Source of the DNA: a bacterium
Lineage (GTDB): Bacteria; Patescibacteriota; Minisyncoccia; UBA11713; 2-01-FULL-45-33
DNA: 33,248 bases
Assembly (NCBI GenBank): GCA_030648495.1
Contig: JAUSHV010000033.1
Coordinates: forward strand, 1 to 33,248
Direction of reading: 5' to 3'
Shown piece after piece: positions 7,917 to 15,676 of the stretch; position 1 is the first letter of the stretch; every line of letters starts with the position of its first letter. The notes below the pieces were generated by a model. That model saw only the letters and a program-made list of their open reading frames with translations. It searched no databases and was not told the origin of the DNA. The position numbers and the translations under genes are program-made.

Positions 7917-8471
7917 ATGTTAACAAACAACTTTAAAAAAAATAGCAATAAATTTGGTGGTAATAAATTTACTAGTAAATTTTCATACGGGGTAAAAAAA
8001 CTCAAAGGTTTTTCTCTCATAGAAGTTGTTGTCTATCTCGCGCTGATAGCCGTCGTTGGAGTTGTAACCGTGGAATCGGTTTTTACCGTTTATAAGGCAT
8101 ACGCGCGTTTAAGAGTTGAGAGGCGGATAATGCTCAATGGCGATACGGCAATGGAAACAATTATCCGCAGTGTGCGCGAAGCCACAAGCACGGACTCCGC
8201 GGGAAGCGTGTTCGGGACAAATCCGGGCATTTTGAGCGCCGGCGGAAAAATATTTTCCGTAAACAGTTCAAGCGGCGCGCTTCAGATTGATGACGGGTCC
8301 GGAAATGCGGATATCACTACCGATGCCGCCATTACGAATCTGGTTTTTTACCGTCAGGCAACGACAACTTCGGAAATTATAAAAATTGAAATGACGCTCT
8401 CGGCCGGACAGGGGTCATTTAATAAAACAAGGAATTTTTCCGGAAGCGCGGTATTAAGAGGAAAGTATTAA
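7917..8471 (+). CDS. Type IV pilin-like protein (PilW/GspJ-like)
   Basis: A 184-residue prepilin with a longer, Lys/Asn-rich leader (about 31 residues) before KG|FSLIEVVVYLALIAVVGVVTV, again with Glu5. The first ATG in frame is at 7917; a longer reading from 7905 would need a TTG start. After the helix, RRIMLNGDTAMETIIRSVREATS and a beta-rich domain resemble PilW/GspJ. It ends 3 nt before the PilX-like gene, so the minor-pilin genes form one compact block. Confidence 0.84.
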   Translation: MLTNNFKKNSNKFGGNKFTSKFSYGVKKLKGFSLIEVVVYLALIAVVGVVTVESVFTVYKAYARLRVERRIMLNGDTAMETIIRSVREATSTDSAGSVFGTNPGILSAGGKIFSVNSSSGALQIDDGSGNADITTDAAITNLVFYRQATTTSEIIKIEMTLSAGQGSFNKTRNFSGSAVLRGKY

Positions 8472-8474
8472 AAC

Positions 8475-10232
8475 ATGAAACTAGAAACTAGAAATTATAA
8501 ATCGGGACAGGCGGCGCTGATAGCGGTCATATTCATGATGACAATCATGCTCTCGGCCATTTTTGGAGTTATCGGACTTTCCTTAAAAGAGGCGAGGGTT
8601 GCGGGCAAGAACTATAAATCAAGAAATTCTTTTTTTGCCGCGGAGGCGGGAATAGATGACGCCGTTTACCGGATTAAGCGAGGAAAAAATTTAAGCTCGT
8701 CTTATTCCGTTTCGCTGAACGGTGCTACGGCAGATATAGATGTTACTAATATTTCTTCCAATGAAAGAAGGATAGTCTCTTCAGGAGACGCTTCCGGCGC
8801 GAACCGCTCTTTGTCGGCCGGCCTTGTAACCGGAACAACAGACGTAAGTTTTTTCTACGGAGTTCAGGTTGGAGACGGAGGGCTTGATATGGGCGAGAAC
8901 ACGAAGATTGCGGGTAATGTTTATTCTAACGGAAATATCATAGGCGAAAACGGCTCTGCTATTACCGGCAGTGCCACTGTAGCGGGCGGGATAAATTCAG
9001 CCCCAAGCATTGAGGCGGCCGTAACTGATTCAAATTTTGCTTTCGCGACAGCTTCGGGAAACCGCGATATAGCGCAGTCTTTCATTGCGAATGCAACGGA
9101 CAAGCTAAATAAAGTCTCTGTTTTTTTGGGGAAATCCGGAGCGCCGGGCTCAAATATAACTTTGCGTATTACAAACGATGACGGCGGAGAACCGGATAAA
9201 AACGATATAGCGAGCACTGTGATTCCCGCGTCAATGGTCGGCAGTACGGTTTCATGGATAGGCGCCTCATTTGCTTCTCCGCCAAATCTGACTAACGGCA
9301 ACAAATATTGGATTGTGCTTGATTATGGCTCAAACTCAGCGAGCAATTATTGGCTGTGGGGAAAAGATTCGGCTGATAGCTATGCGGATAATACCGGAAA
9401 ATACACATCGGATTGGGACAGCCAAAACGCGAACTGGAGCAATGCCGGAGGAGACCTTGCTTTTCAGGCCTGGATCGGCGGAGTAAGCACAAAAATAGAC
9501 GGACTTACAATCGGAACTTCAACGGCCGGCACCGGGCATGCCAACGTGTTCGTAGATACGTCTGTTCACGGTTCCGCTTGCCCCAATCAATATTGTTTCG
9601 TAGAAAATCCTCCGCGTGAGGAGATGCCTATTTCAGAAGGCGTTATTCAGGACTGGCGTAATGGCGGGTCCGCGGGAGGAACTTGCGTGCCGCCAACCTG
9701 CGATTCCGACGGAAATTATTCTTTGACGGTCAACGGCGGTTCTGCTTCGTTGGGACCCATAAAAATAACCGGCGATTTAACGGTTTCTAATAATTCAACA
9801 TTGACCGTTAACGGTCTGATTTATGTTGCGGGAAATATAAATCTTTCCAACGGATGTGTGGTCAAACTTTCTTCCGGATACGGTTCACTTTCGGGGGTTA
9901 TTGTGACGGACGGAACCGTTAATGTTTCTAATAATTGTACTTTTTCCGGATCCGGTACGCAGGGGAGCTATATAATGATTATGTCTGCCAAAAATGCACC
10001 AGCCGGCGATGTTATAAATGTAAACAATAACGCCGTTAGTGTAATTTTTTATGCAAGCAACGGACGGATAAATTTTTCTAATAATGCCGCCGCGAAAGAA
10101 GCCACTGCGTACGGCATAGATCTGGAAAATAATGCTACAATTACTTATGAATCAGGCCTCTCTAATGTAAACTTTTCGTCCGGGCCGGCCGGAGGCTGGG
10201 ATATTATTGAGTGGAAAGAAATAATTCCGTAG
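8475..10232 (+). CDS. Large PilX-like pilus-associated protein with adhesin-like C-terminus
   Basis: A 585-residue surface protein. The N-terminus has a PilX_N-like feature: a short basic leader, then GQAALIAVIFMMTIMLSAIFGVIGLSL and a helix with FFAAEAGIDDAVYRIKRG. It lacks the G|F...E prepilin motif. Residues of about 190-345 form a jelly-roll-like segment with the pattern of choice-of-anchor domains (AQSFIANATDKLNKVSVFLGK ... YWIVLDYG ... FQAWIGG). The last third is Asn/Ser/Gly-rich beta-repeat sequence (SNNSTLTVNGLIYVAGNINLSNG) as in beta-helical or polymer-forming proteins. Cysteines occur in pairs (ACPNQYC, GTCVPPTC, NGC, NNC), suggesting disulfides outside the cell. AGAGGAAAG about 9 nt upstream may serve as ribosome binding site. 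It probably acts as a tip adhesin or minor component of the pilus (inference). Confidence 0.82.
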   Translation: MKLETRNYKSGQAALIAVIFMMTIMLSAIFGVIGLSLKEARVAGKNYKSRNSFFAAEAGIDDAVYRIKRGKNLSSSYSVSLNGATADIDVTNISSNERRIVSSGDASGANRSLSAGLVTGTTDVSFFYGVQVGDGGLDMGENTKIAGNVYSNGNIIGENGSAITGSATVAGGINSAPSIEAAVTDSNFAFATASGNRDIAQSFIANATDKLNKVSVFLGKSGAPGSNITLRITNDDGGEPDKNDIASTVIPASMVGSTVSWIGASFASPPNLTNGNKYWIVLDYGSNSASNYWLWGKDSADSYADNTGKYTSDWDSQNANWSNAGGDLAFQAWIGGVSTKIDGLTIGTSTAGTGHANVFVDTSVHGSACPNQYCFVENPPREEMPISEGVIQDWRNGGSAGGTCVPPTCDSDGNYSLTVNGGSASLGPIKITGDLTVSNNSTLTVNGLIYVAGNINLSNGCVVKLSSGYGSLSGVIVTDGTVNVSNNCTFSGSGTQGSYIMIMSAKNAPAGDVINVNNNAVSVIFYASNGRINFSNNAAAKEATAYGIDLENNATITYESGLSNVNFSSGPAGGWDIIEWKEIIP

Positions 10233-10236
10233 TTTT

Positions 10237-11289
10237 ATGAGAATACCTAATTTTTTAAAATTTCCCGTTTACGCGTTTGATCTTTCCGACCGGTCTTATA
10301 AATATTTGTTGCTGAAGGAGACAAAGGGCAGGATTGAGGTGCGTGATTTCGGGGAAGGCGAAATACAGCCGGGTATAATGGTCAAAGGAGAAATAATCAA
10401 GCCGGATCTTTTGATTACCTTGCTCAAGGGTATAATTTCCAAGAAAAAAATAAAATATGTCGCGTTGGCGCTTCCTGAAGAAAAGGGTTTTTTGCGCACC
10501 GTGCGCCTTACGGGTATAAAAGAAGAGGAAATCGGCCAGGCTTTGGAGCTTCAGCTGGAAGAACACGTGCCTCTTCCGGCCGCCGAGGTGGCTTTTAACT
10601 ATTCATTAGGAAGCAAAGAAAAAGATCACATTGATGTTATTTTGGAGGCTTTTCCAAAGAAGATAGTTGAGTCTTATTTGGATGTTTTTTACCGGGCCGG
10701 AGCTTTGCCCGTCTACATCGAGTCAGAGCTTAATGCGGCTATGCGCTCGATTGTGCCTGCCGATTTCAAAAAAGCGGCGATGCTTATTGACTTTGGGCGG
10801 ACGCGTACCAGCTTTTCCATTGTGGAAGGAGGAACTCTCCGGTTTGCTACGACCATTCCTATAGGAGGCTTGGCTGTGGATGAAATAATATCAAAAACTT
10901 TGAATGTGAATTTGACGCGTGCCGGCGAGCTTAAACGCGAGAATGGATTTTTGCAAAAGAAAGGCGAGGAAGGGGTTTTCGAAGCCATTGTTCCGATAGT
11001 CTCCGCTATCAAAGAAGAAGCCCAAAAATACATCGATTATTGGCAGACGCACTCCGAAAAAAAAGAAGCTCCGGAAAGGGTGTATCTTTACGGAGGGGAA
11101 GCGAATCTTTTGGGCCTTTCGGAATACCTGATGCAGGAAACCGGCATCGAAGTTTCAGTGGCCGACCCGTGGATAAATGTGGTTTTCCCTGAAAAATACT
11201 TGCCTGAGATAGAATGGAAAAATTCGATACGCTATACCACGCCTGTAGGGCTTTCATTAAATGCCATTAAAGAAGAAGAGATTTTATGA
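10237..11289 (+). CDS. pilM: Pilus assembly protein PilM (actin-like ATPase)
   Basis: A 350-residue cytoplasmic actin-like protein that binds the N-terminus of PilN and links the alignment subcomplex to the motor. The N-terminal FAFDLSDRSYKYLLL-type phosphate loop reads AFDLSDRSYKYLLL here. The family region LPEEKGFLRTVRL...EEIGQALELQLEEHVPLP is clear. The second nucleotide-binding segments are LIDFGRTRTSFSIVEGG and YLYGGEANLLGLSEYL. It overlaps pilN by 4 nt (ATGA), as is usual for the pilMNO block. Confidence 0.93.
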   Translation: MRIPNFLKFPVYAFDLSDRSYKYLLLKETKGRIEVRDFGEGEIQPGIMVKGEIIKPDLLITLLKGIISKKKIKYVALALPEEKGFLRTVRLTGIKEEEIGQALELQLEEHVPLPAAEVAFNYSLGSKEKDHIDVILEAFPKKIVESYLDVFYRAGALPVYIESELNAAMRSIVPADFKKAAMLIDFGRTRTSFSIVEGGTLRFATTIPIGGLAVDEIISKTLNVNLTRAGELKRENGFLQKKGEEGVFEAIVPIVSAIKEEAQKYIDYWQTHSEKKEAPERVYLYGGEANLLGLSEYLMQETGIEVSVADPWINVVFPEKYLPEIEWKNSIRYTTPVGLSLNAIKEEEIL

Positions 11290-11840
11290 CGTTTTTAGGC
11301 GAAAAATACGAAAGGGCGCTTCGGAGAGAAAAAATTTATAAGCTCTCATCGGCGTTTCTGATTTTGCTTTCCATATCCGCATTAATATGGATAGTTTGCA
11401 TGACGTCTTCTTATTTCACGATTATTTTTTCAAAGGACGATATATTGAGAAGGGTTGACGCCGAAGAGGCGGTTTTGGCGAGGCGCAAGCTGAACGAACT
11501 CGAGTCGGAGACGGCAAAAATAAATAAAAATATTTCAGATTATGGAATCAACGAAACCAAGAGGCGCTCTTTCTCAGACCTGCTTATAAGCATATTCCGC
11601 GCGGCGTCGCATGGAATAAACTTCGAGAACATCGCTTTATCAAAAGACAAGGATGGCTCTTTTATTTTGAATCTCGGCGGCAACGCGTCTACACGCACAG
11701 AACTCATTTCGTATATTTCCGTTTTGCAAAAGATTCCCGCATTCTCCGAAGTACGCTCCCCGATCAGCAACCTTCTGGAGGAATCGAATGCTAAATTCAA
11801 TCTGGAGCTTAAAATTAAGCCGGAAGTTTATAAATTATGA
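11286..11840 (+). CDS. pilN: PilN-like alignment-complex protein
   Basis: A 184-residue bitopic membrane protein. A short basic cytoplasmic tail (MTFLGEKYERALRREKIYK) is followed by one helix (LSSAFLILLSISALIWIVCM), a coiled-coil stalk (about 58-90) and a ferredoxin-like alpha/beta domain, as in PilN. The classic PilN motif (INLLP) at the N-terminus is not visible, so the name rests on position between pilM and pilO and on topology. It overlaps both neighbours by 4 nt, suggesting translational coupling. Confidence 0.8.
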   Translation: MTFLGEKYERALRREKIYKLSSAFLILLSISALIWIVCMTSSYFTIIFSKDDILRRVDAEEAVLARRKLNELESETAKINKNISDYGINETKRRSFSDLLISIFRAASHGINFENIALSKDKDGSFILNLGGNASTRTELISYISVLQKIPAFSEVRSPISNLLEESNAKFNLELKIKPEVYKL

Positions 11841-12358
11841 GCATGTCCAGAAAATCGTTATTTATATTGTTTGGAAACACTTTGTTGTTTTTATGTTTAG
11901 CAGCAGCAGGCTGGTTTTTGTACTCACAGATAAATACGGAGAGCAGGGCTATATCTGACGCTTCGACAAAAATCGCTCTTTTGCAGGAAAAAGAGCGCGA
12001 GTTCAACGAATCAAGCTCCAACATAATAAAATATGACGCGGAGATACAAAAACTAAAAGGAGCGTTTCTCACGGAATCTACTTTTGTTGAATTCTTAAAA
12101 ACAATGGAGGAGCTTGCGAAAAAAGCGGAAGTAAAATTTAAGGCTGTTAATGCGGTATTGCCCAAGGGTGACAACGAAAAGGCGACTTTAATTTTCGGAT
12201 TGGAAGGCAATACGGTTCAGCTTGTAAGATTTTTCATTCTTTTAGATAAGGTGCCGTATTCCGGTATGGTGGTAAATATGCAATGGGCCGAGCAGGGTAA
12301 GGTGGGCGATACGGCAAAGGTGAGCGCGGATTATCAGATTTTCAATTATACAAAATAA
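11837..12358 (+). CDS. pilO: PilO-like alignment-complex protein
   Basis: A 173-residue bitopic protein with an N-terminal helix (LFILFGNTLLFLCLAAAGWFLY), a coiled-coil stalk (about 35-75) and a small C-terminal alpha/beta domain containing FVEFLKTMEELAKKAEVKFKAV and LVRFFILLDKVPYSGMV, the pattern seen in PilO proteins. Its start overlaps the pilN stop (ATGA). An alternative ATG two codons downstream cannot be excluded. It should pair with the PilN-like protein in the membrane. Confidence 0.82.
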   Translation: MSMSRKSLFILFGNTLLFLCLAAAGWFLYSQINTESRAISDASTKIALLQEKEREFNESSSNIIKYDAEIQKLKGAFLTESTFVEFLKTMEELAKKAEVKFKAVNAVLPKGDNEKATLIFGLEGNTVQLVRFFILLDKVPYSGMVVNMQWAEQGKVGDTAKVSADYQIFNYTK

Positions 12359-12359
12359 C

Positions 12360-12635
12360 ATGAAGTTAAAATTCAAATTTTATTTTCACCTCCCGCGCTT
12401 AATAGAGATACGCAAGATTTGGACATTAGAGGTTTTTGTCGCAGGCGCCATACTGTTGGCACTCTTGGGATGGGATGTCTGGATTTATTTTAAGATTGCA
12501 GAGGCAAGTAAAAATTTTTCTGCCACGCCCGACCAGTCGAAAGTAATTACTCTCAAAAAAACCGAGCTCGAAGCCATCTCAAAAAAACTCGATGCATATA
12601 ACGCGTTCCTAAAAAATCCTAATTTTACTTTTTGA
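12360..12635 (+). CDS. Short membrane protein ending the pilus block
   Basis: A 91-residue protein with one membrane helix (LEVFVAGAILLALLGWDVWIYF) flanked by a basic N-terminus and a short coil (ITLKKTELEAISKKLDAYNAFLKN). It begins 1 nt after pilO and ends the pilus block. In the PilMNOP order it sits where PilP would be, but it has no lipoprotein Cys and no C-terminal beta domain. It is either a reduced lineage-specific component or a PilO/PilN-like stub. There is no sign of frameshift in the remaining 20 nt before the converging gene. Confidence 0.75.
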   Translation: MKLKFKFYFHLPRLIEIRKIWTLEVFVAGAILLALLGWDVWIYFKIAEASKNFSATPDQSKVITLKKTELEAISKKLDAYNAFLKNPNFTF

Positions 12636-12657
12636 TTGTGCTGTAAGCGCCAGGCCT

Positions 12658-13575
12658 CTACGCTCTAGGGCTTTCTATGTTCTCGCCCTCAATCGGGTTC
12701 ACTTCCGGTTTTATTTCGCCGGGTGGGGTTTCGCTCTTCGGGGCTTCTGGTTTTTTCTCCGGCTTAGGTTCTTCAGGCTTTTCTTCCTTTTTTTGCTCCT
12801 CTTCTAATCTCTTGTTTACACGCTCCGTCGCTTCTTTAGTCAAACCCTCATCAAATTTTTTCAAAAGTTCCGGTAAGGCTTCAAGAATTTTTGGTAGTAG
12901 CTTAATTCCTTCCTTGAAAGCTTTTGCCAGAGATTGTGCGATTTCGGCATCAAGAGAACCCATTGATTTGCTCTCAACATTTTGTCCCTTGGAAGTTTTT
13001 CCGCTCTTAAAAATACTTTCAAAGTCGCGAGGATTAAGCTCCTCAAATTCTTTGAATACTTCGTTAATTTTTTCTTGCAAGATTTTTTCTTTTTCCTCGC
13101 GAATAAGCAGTTCTTTTTCTTGCCGGCTAATGAGTTCTTCTTTTTGTTTATCTAAGCCCTCTTGTTCGGCTTGTAATTTTTCCAGTTTATCTTTTTCTGA
13201 AAAAACGCTCGGCGGGTCTTCTTCGGTCGGCGGAAGGCCAAGTTTTTCTCGTGTTTCATTGAGCTTCGCCTTTGTTCCTTCAACTGATTCGGTCAATCTT
13301 GAAATTTCTTGTTGTCGAGTTTCAATATCTCCTTCTAAATTTTTAAGCTGTTCTTCTGGAGATAATTCGGGTTGTTCTGCTTTTTGTTTTTGCGCTTCTT
13401 CCACTTTTAGCCTTTCCAATTCTTCCGGGGCAAGTTCATTCTCTAATTTTTTCGCAATGTTAAAGTCTGCCACCATTTCGCCGGGGTTTAATTTTGAATT
13501 ATTCATATTTGGAGTACTTTCAAATTTTGGCATAGTTTTTGTTGATTGGATTAAAAAATTTTCTTTCCTGTCCAC
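12658..13575 (-). CDS. Long charged coiled-coil protein, unknown function
   Basis: A 305-residue, highly charged, low-complexity protein without membrane segments. It has a Glu/Lys/Gln-rich coiled coil (about 40-180, with LSPEEQLKNLEGDIETRQQEISRLTESVEG) and a helical part (LDAEIAQSLAKAFKEGIKLLPKILEALPELLKKFDEGL). The tail is Pro/Glu/Lys-rich (EEKPEEPKPEKKPEAPK). The start is GTG 13575; it has no Shine-Dalgarno sequence but lies 20 nt after an extended -10 (13596-13604). A long frame on the opposite strand is only the Ser/Phe-rich shadow of this composition. It may be a scaffold or structural protein; no family is recognised. Confidence 0.72.
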   Translation of the reverse strand: MDRKENFLIQSTKTMPKFESTPNMNNSKLNPGEMVADFNIAKKLENELAPEELERLKVEEAQKQKAEQPELSPEEQLKNLEGDIETRQQEISRLTESVEGTKAKLNETREKLGLPPTEEDPPSVFSEKDKLEKLQAEQEGLDKQKEELISRQEKELLIREEKEKILQEKINEVFKEFEELNPRDFESIFKSGKTSKGQNVESKSMGSLDAEIAQSLAKAFKEGIKLLPKILEALPELLKKFDEGLTKEATERVNKRLEEEQKKEEKPEEPKPEKKPEAPKSETPPGEIKPEVNPIEGENIESPRA

Positions 13576-13595
13576 GCTAAAGTTTCAATAGTTTC

Positions 13596-13604
13596 ATTAT
13601 AACA
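13596..13604 (-). promoter_or_regulatory. Extended -10 promoter of the long coiled-coil gene
   Basis: Minus strand TGTTATAAT (13604-13596), giving a predicted leader of about 13 nt before GTG 13575. It lies just downstream of the tRNA-Arg gene on the same strand. Confidence 0.6.
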
Positions 13605-13610
13605 TGCTTT

Positions 13611-13682
13611 TGCCCTCGGCAGGAATCGGACCTACATATGCGCCTTAGAAGAGCGCCGTTCTATCCATTGAACTACGAGGGC
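13611..13682 (-). tRNA. tRNA-Arg(TCT)
   Basis: A complete cloverleaf on the minus strand: acceptor GCCCTCG/CGAGGGC-type pairing, D-arm, anticodon loop CTTCTAA (anticodon TCT), T-arm with a loop of the TCCGATT type, and discriminator A. The 3' CCA is not encoded. It is 72 nt long. Confidence 0.92.
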
Positions 13683-13745
13683 GTGCTGGATATAATTGTA
13701 ATATTAGCTTATTTTTTAAGGGTTTTCAAGAACCATTTGATTTAT

Positions 13746-13754
13746 TGCTATAAT
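13746..13754 (+). promoter_or_regulatory. Extended -10 promoter of the copper module
   Basis: TGCTATAAT ends 9 nt before ATG 13764, giving a leader of 0-3 nt. It is the only clear promoter upstream of the first copper-cluster gene. Confidence 0.65.
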
Positions 13755-13763
13755 TGTGCTATC

Positions 13764-14201
13764 ATGACAGCAAGTATGGATTTTGTATCAATAAATAAAA
13801 AATTCGGAAAAACGTTGATTATACTGACTGCGGTTTCTTTTTTGTGGCTTGGTACTTTTGGTTTATTTAACCACATGAATGAAACGAAGCAGGACGACGC
13901 AATGAGCGGGTGCCTGTTTAACGGTCATTTGGAAGTATGCATTATGAATGTTTCGGAGCACATTGCCGTTTGGCAATCAATGATGACAACTTTGCCTCAA
14001 AAAGCCGGATTCGCCGACTTGCTCGCTTTTGCCGTGGTATTTGCGGTAATAATTGTTTCTTATAAAAACCGTCTTTTTGATATCGCCGAATTTACCGGAT
14101 ACCGCAGGAGACTGTATATAAAACAGCACAACGAAATAAGTTTTTTTAACGCTCTCTCAGAAATATTTTCTCAGGGCATTCTCAACCCCAAAATCTACTA
14201 G
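13764..14201 (+). CDS. Small two-helix membrane protein in copper cluster
   Basis: A 145-residue protein with two membrane helices (about 17-36 and 82-100). The roughly 45-residue external loop between them is rich in possible metal ligands: NHMNETKQDDAMSGCLFNGHLEVCIMN, with C50, C59, several Met and His. The C-terminal tail (RLYIKQHNEISFFNALSEIFSQGILNPKIY) looks like a conserved lineage motif. The frame is open further upstream through tRNA-Arg, but the start is set at 13764 because the extended -10 lies just before it. Location ahead of the HMA fusion and CopA suggests a role in copper sensing or handling at the membrane (inference). The family is not recognised. Confidence 0.8.
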   Translation: MTASMDFVSINKKFGKTLIILTAVSFLWLGTFGLFNHMNETKQDDAMSGCLFNGHLEVCIMNVSEHIAVWQSMMTTLPQKAGFADLLAFAVVFAVIIVSYKNRLFDIAEFTGYRRRLYIKQHNEISFFNALSEIFSQGILNPKIY

Positions 14202-14286
14202 CCGGCAACAATATAAGCTTTGTGGTTAACAAGGCTTTTTGTAGTTGTATTTTTATTAAGTAGTTGTGGAATGTAATAAAATATTT

Positions 14287-15654
14287 ATGGATAACCAACA
14301 ATTAAAAAAAGTAAAACTCAAAATTCACGGCATGCATTGCTCAAGCTGTGAGATTCTTATTGAACGGAAATTCAAACAAGTTGCCGGAATTGAAAAAGTT
14401 AAAGTAAATCACGCGAACGGCAAAGCGGAGCTTATTTGCTCGTGCGAACCGGATTTGCACCAGCTGAATAGGCTGGTAAAAGAAGACGGCTATCAGGTTT
14501 CTTCGTGGGATGAACGCAGTAATAGTTCTCACGCCGTTGCTCATAAAAATACCTTTACGGATTATTTGCAGATAGGGTGGATTTTTCTTGTGATTGTTTC
14601 TTTGTATTATATTTTGAAACAACTGGATTTTCTGCCTGCTATTTCCGTAACACAGCGCATGAGTTACAGTCTGATTTTCGTTATCGGTTTGGTCGCCGCA
14701 GTATCGTCATGCATCGCCGTTGTAGGAGGGCTTCTCTTGGCACTTGCGGGGAAGTACAACGAAGCACATCCTAATCTCACAGGAATTCAAAAATTCAAAC
14801 CGCATATCTATTTTAATGCCGGACGCATTGCGGGGTATACCGTCTTTGGCGCCGCGGTTGGAGTATTGGGCTCCGTGATGACTCTTTCGCCAAAAGTAAA
14901 CGGCTATCTTATGATATTGGTGAGCGTAGTAATGCTTATGCTCGGATTTCAATTGCTTCATCTTTTTCCGGGATTAAGGCGGTTCAGCCCGAAAATGCCG
15001 AAATTCATCAGCCACAAAATTCACGATCTTAGTACAAAAGAAAGCAGGGGCGCGCCGTTTGTTCTTGGCTCATTAACATTTTTTCTGCCCTGTGGCTTTA
15101 CACAGGCATTGCAGCTGTATGTTTTGGCAAGCGGAGACTGGAAAATCGGAGCATTAACAATGTTTACGTTCTCATTGGGGACTTTGCCTGCATTGCTTTC
15201 GCTCAGCGCCGTTTCAAGCTTTGCCAAAGGCGTATTTCAAAAACACTTTTTGAGATTCGCCGGTGTATTGATTGTCTTGCTCGCCGTATTCAATATAAAC
15301 AACGGTTTAACACTTGCGGGATACAGTTTCGATTTTAAACAACCTGATGCGTCTCCGGTACAAATTGTGAACGGAAAGCAGATTGTGAAAATGAAAGTCA
15401 GCGGTTATACATATACGCCCAACAGATTTACAGTTGTTGAAGGTGTGCCGGTTGAGTGGCAGATAGATGGCGGTAACGCAGCCGGATGCGGCCGCGTAAT
15501 AGTAATGCCGTCTTTGGGCATTAGCAAATACCTGATACCTGAAGGAATTACCATAATTACCTTTATCCCTTCGCGCACGGGAGATATTCCTTTCAATTGC
15601 AGTATGGGCATGATGACTCGTGGCTCGGGATTTACCGTTATTAGCCGAAATTAA
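14287..15654 (+). CDS. HMA / SafE-type membrane / plastocyanin-like fusion, copper handling
   Basis: A 455-residue three-part protein. Residues of about 8-72 form a heavy-metal-associated domain with MHCSSC (C18, C21). Residues of about 90-340 form a six- or seven-helix TauE/SafE/DsbD-like membrane domain, including FFLPCGFTQALQLYVLASG. Residues of about 360-455 form a cupredoxin-like domain of the plastocyanin-domain type, with CGRVIV (C401) and FNCSMGMM (C438, M440, M442, M443). Known HMA domains pass Cu(I) between chaperones and transporters, so the protein probably moves or buffers copper across the membrane. ATG 14287 is preferred to an upstream GTG (14266) because an AT-rich -10-like hexamer ends 7 nt before it. 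CopA follows after 22 nt. Confidence 0.88.
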   Translation: MDNQQLKKVKLKIHGMHCSSCEILIERKFKQVAGIEKVKVNHANGKAELICSCEPDLHQLNRLVKEDGYQVSSWDERSNSSHAVAHKNTFTDYLQIGWIFLVIVSLYYILKQLDFLPAISVTQRMSYSLIFVIGLVAAVSSCIAVVGGLLLALAGKYNEAHPNLTGIQKFKPHIYFNAGRIAGYTVFGAAVGVLGSVMTLSPKVNGYLMILVSVVMLMLGFQLLHLFPGLRRFSPKMPKFISHKIHDLSTKESRGAPFVLGSLTFFLPCGFTQALQLYVLASGDWKIGALTMFTFSLGTLPALLSLSAVSSFAKGVFQKHFLRFAGVLIVLLAVFNINNGLTLAGYSFDFKQPDASPVQIVNGKQIVKMKVSGYTYTPNRFTVVEGVPVEWQIDGGNAAGCGRVIVMPSLGISKYLIPEGITIITFIPSRTGDIPFNCSMGMMTRGSGFTVISRN

Positions 15655-15676
15655 TATAGAAGATTAAACTAAATAT

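Noticed and set aside
12677-13591. A 304-codon plus-strand open frame opposite the coiled-coil gene
   Set aside because: It is a Ser/Phe/Cys-rich low-complexity translation that mirrors the Glu/Lys codons of the minus-strand gene, has no ribosome binding site, and shows no domain.
13638-13763. Upstream in-frame extension of the small copper-module protein
   Set aside because: It would run through the tRNA-Arg gene and its promoter region; the extended -10 at 13746-13754 marks the start at 13764.
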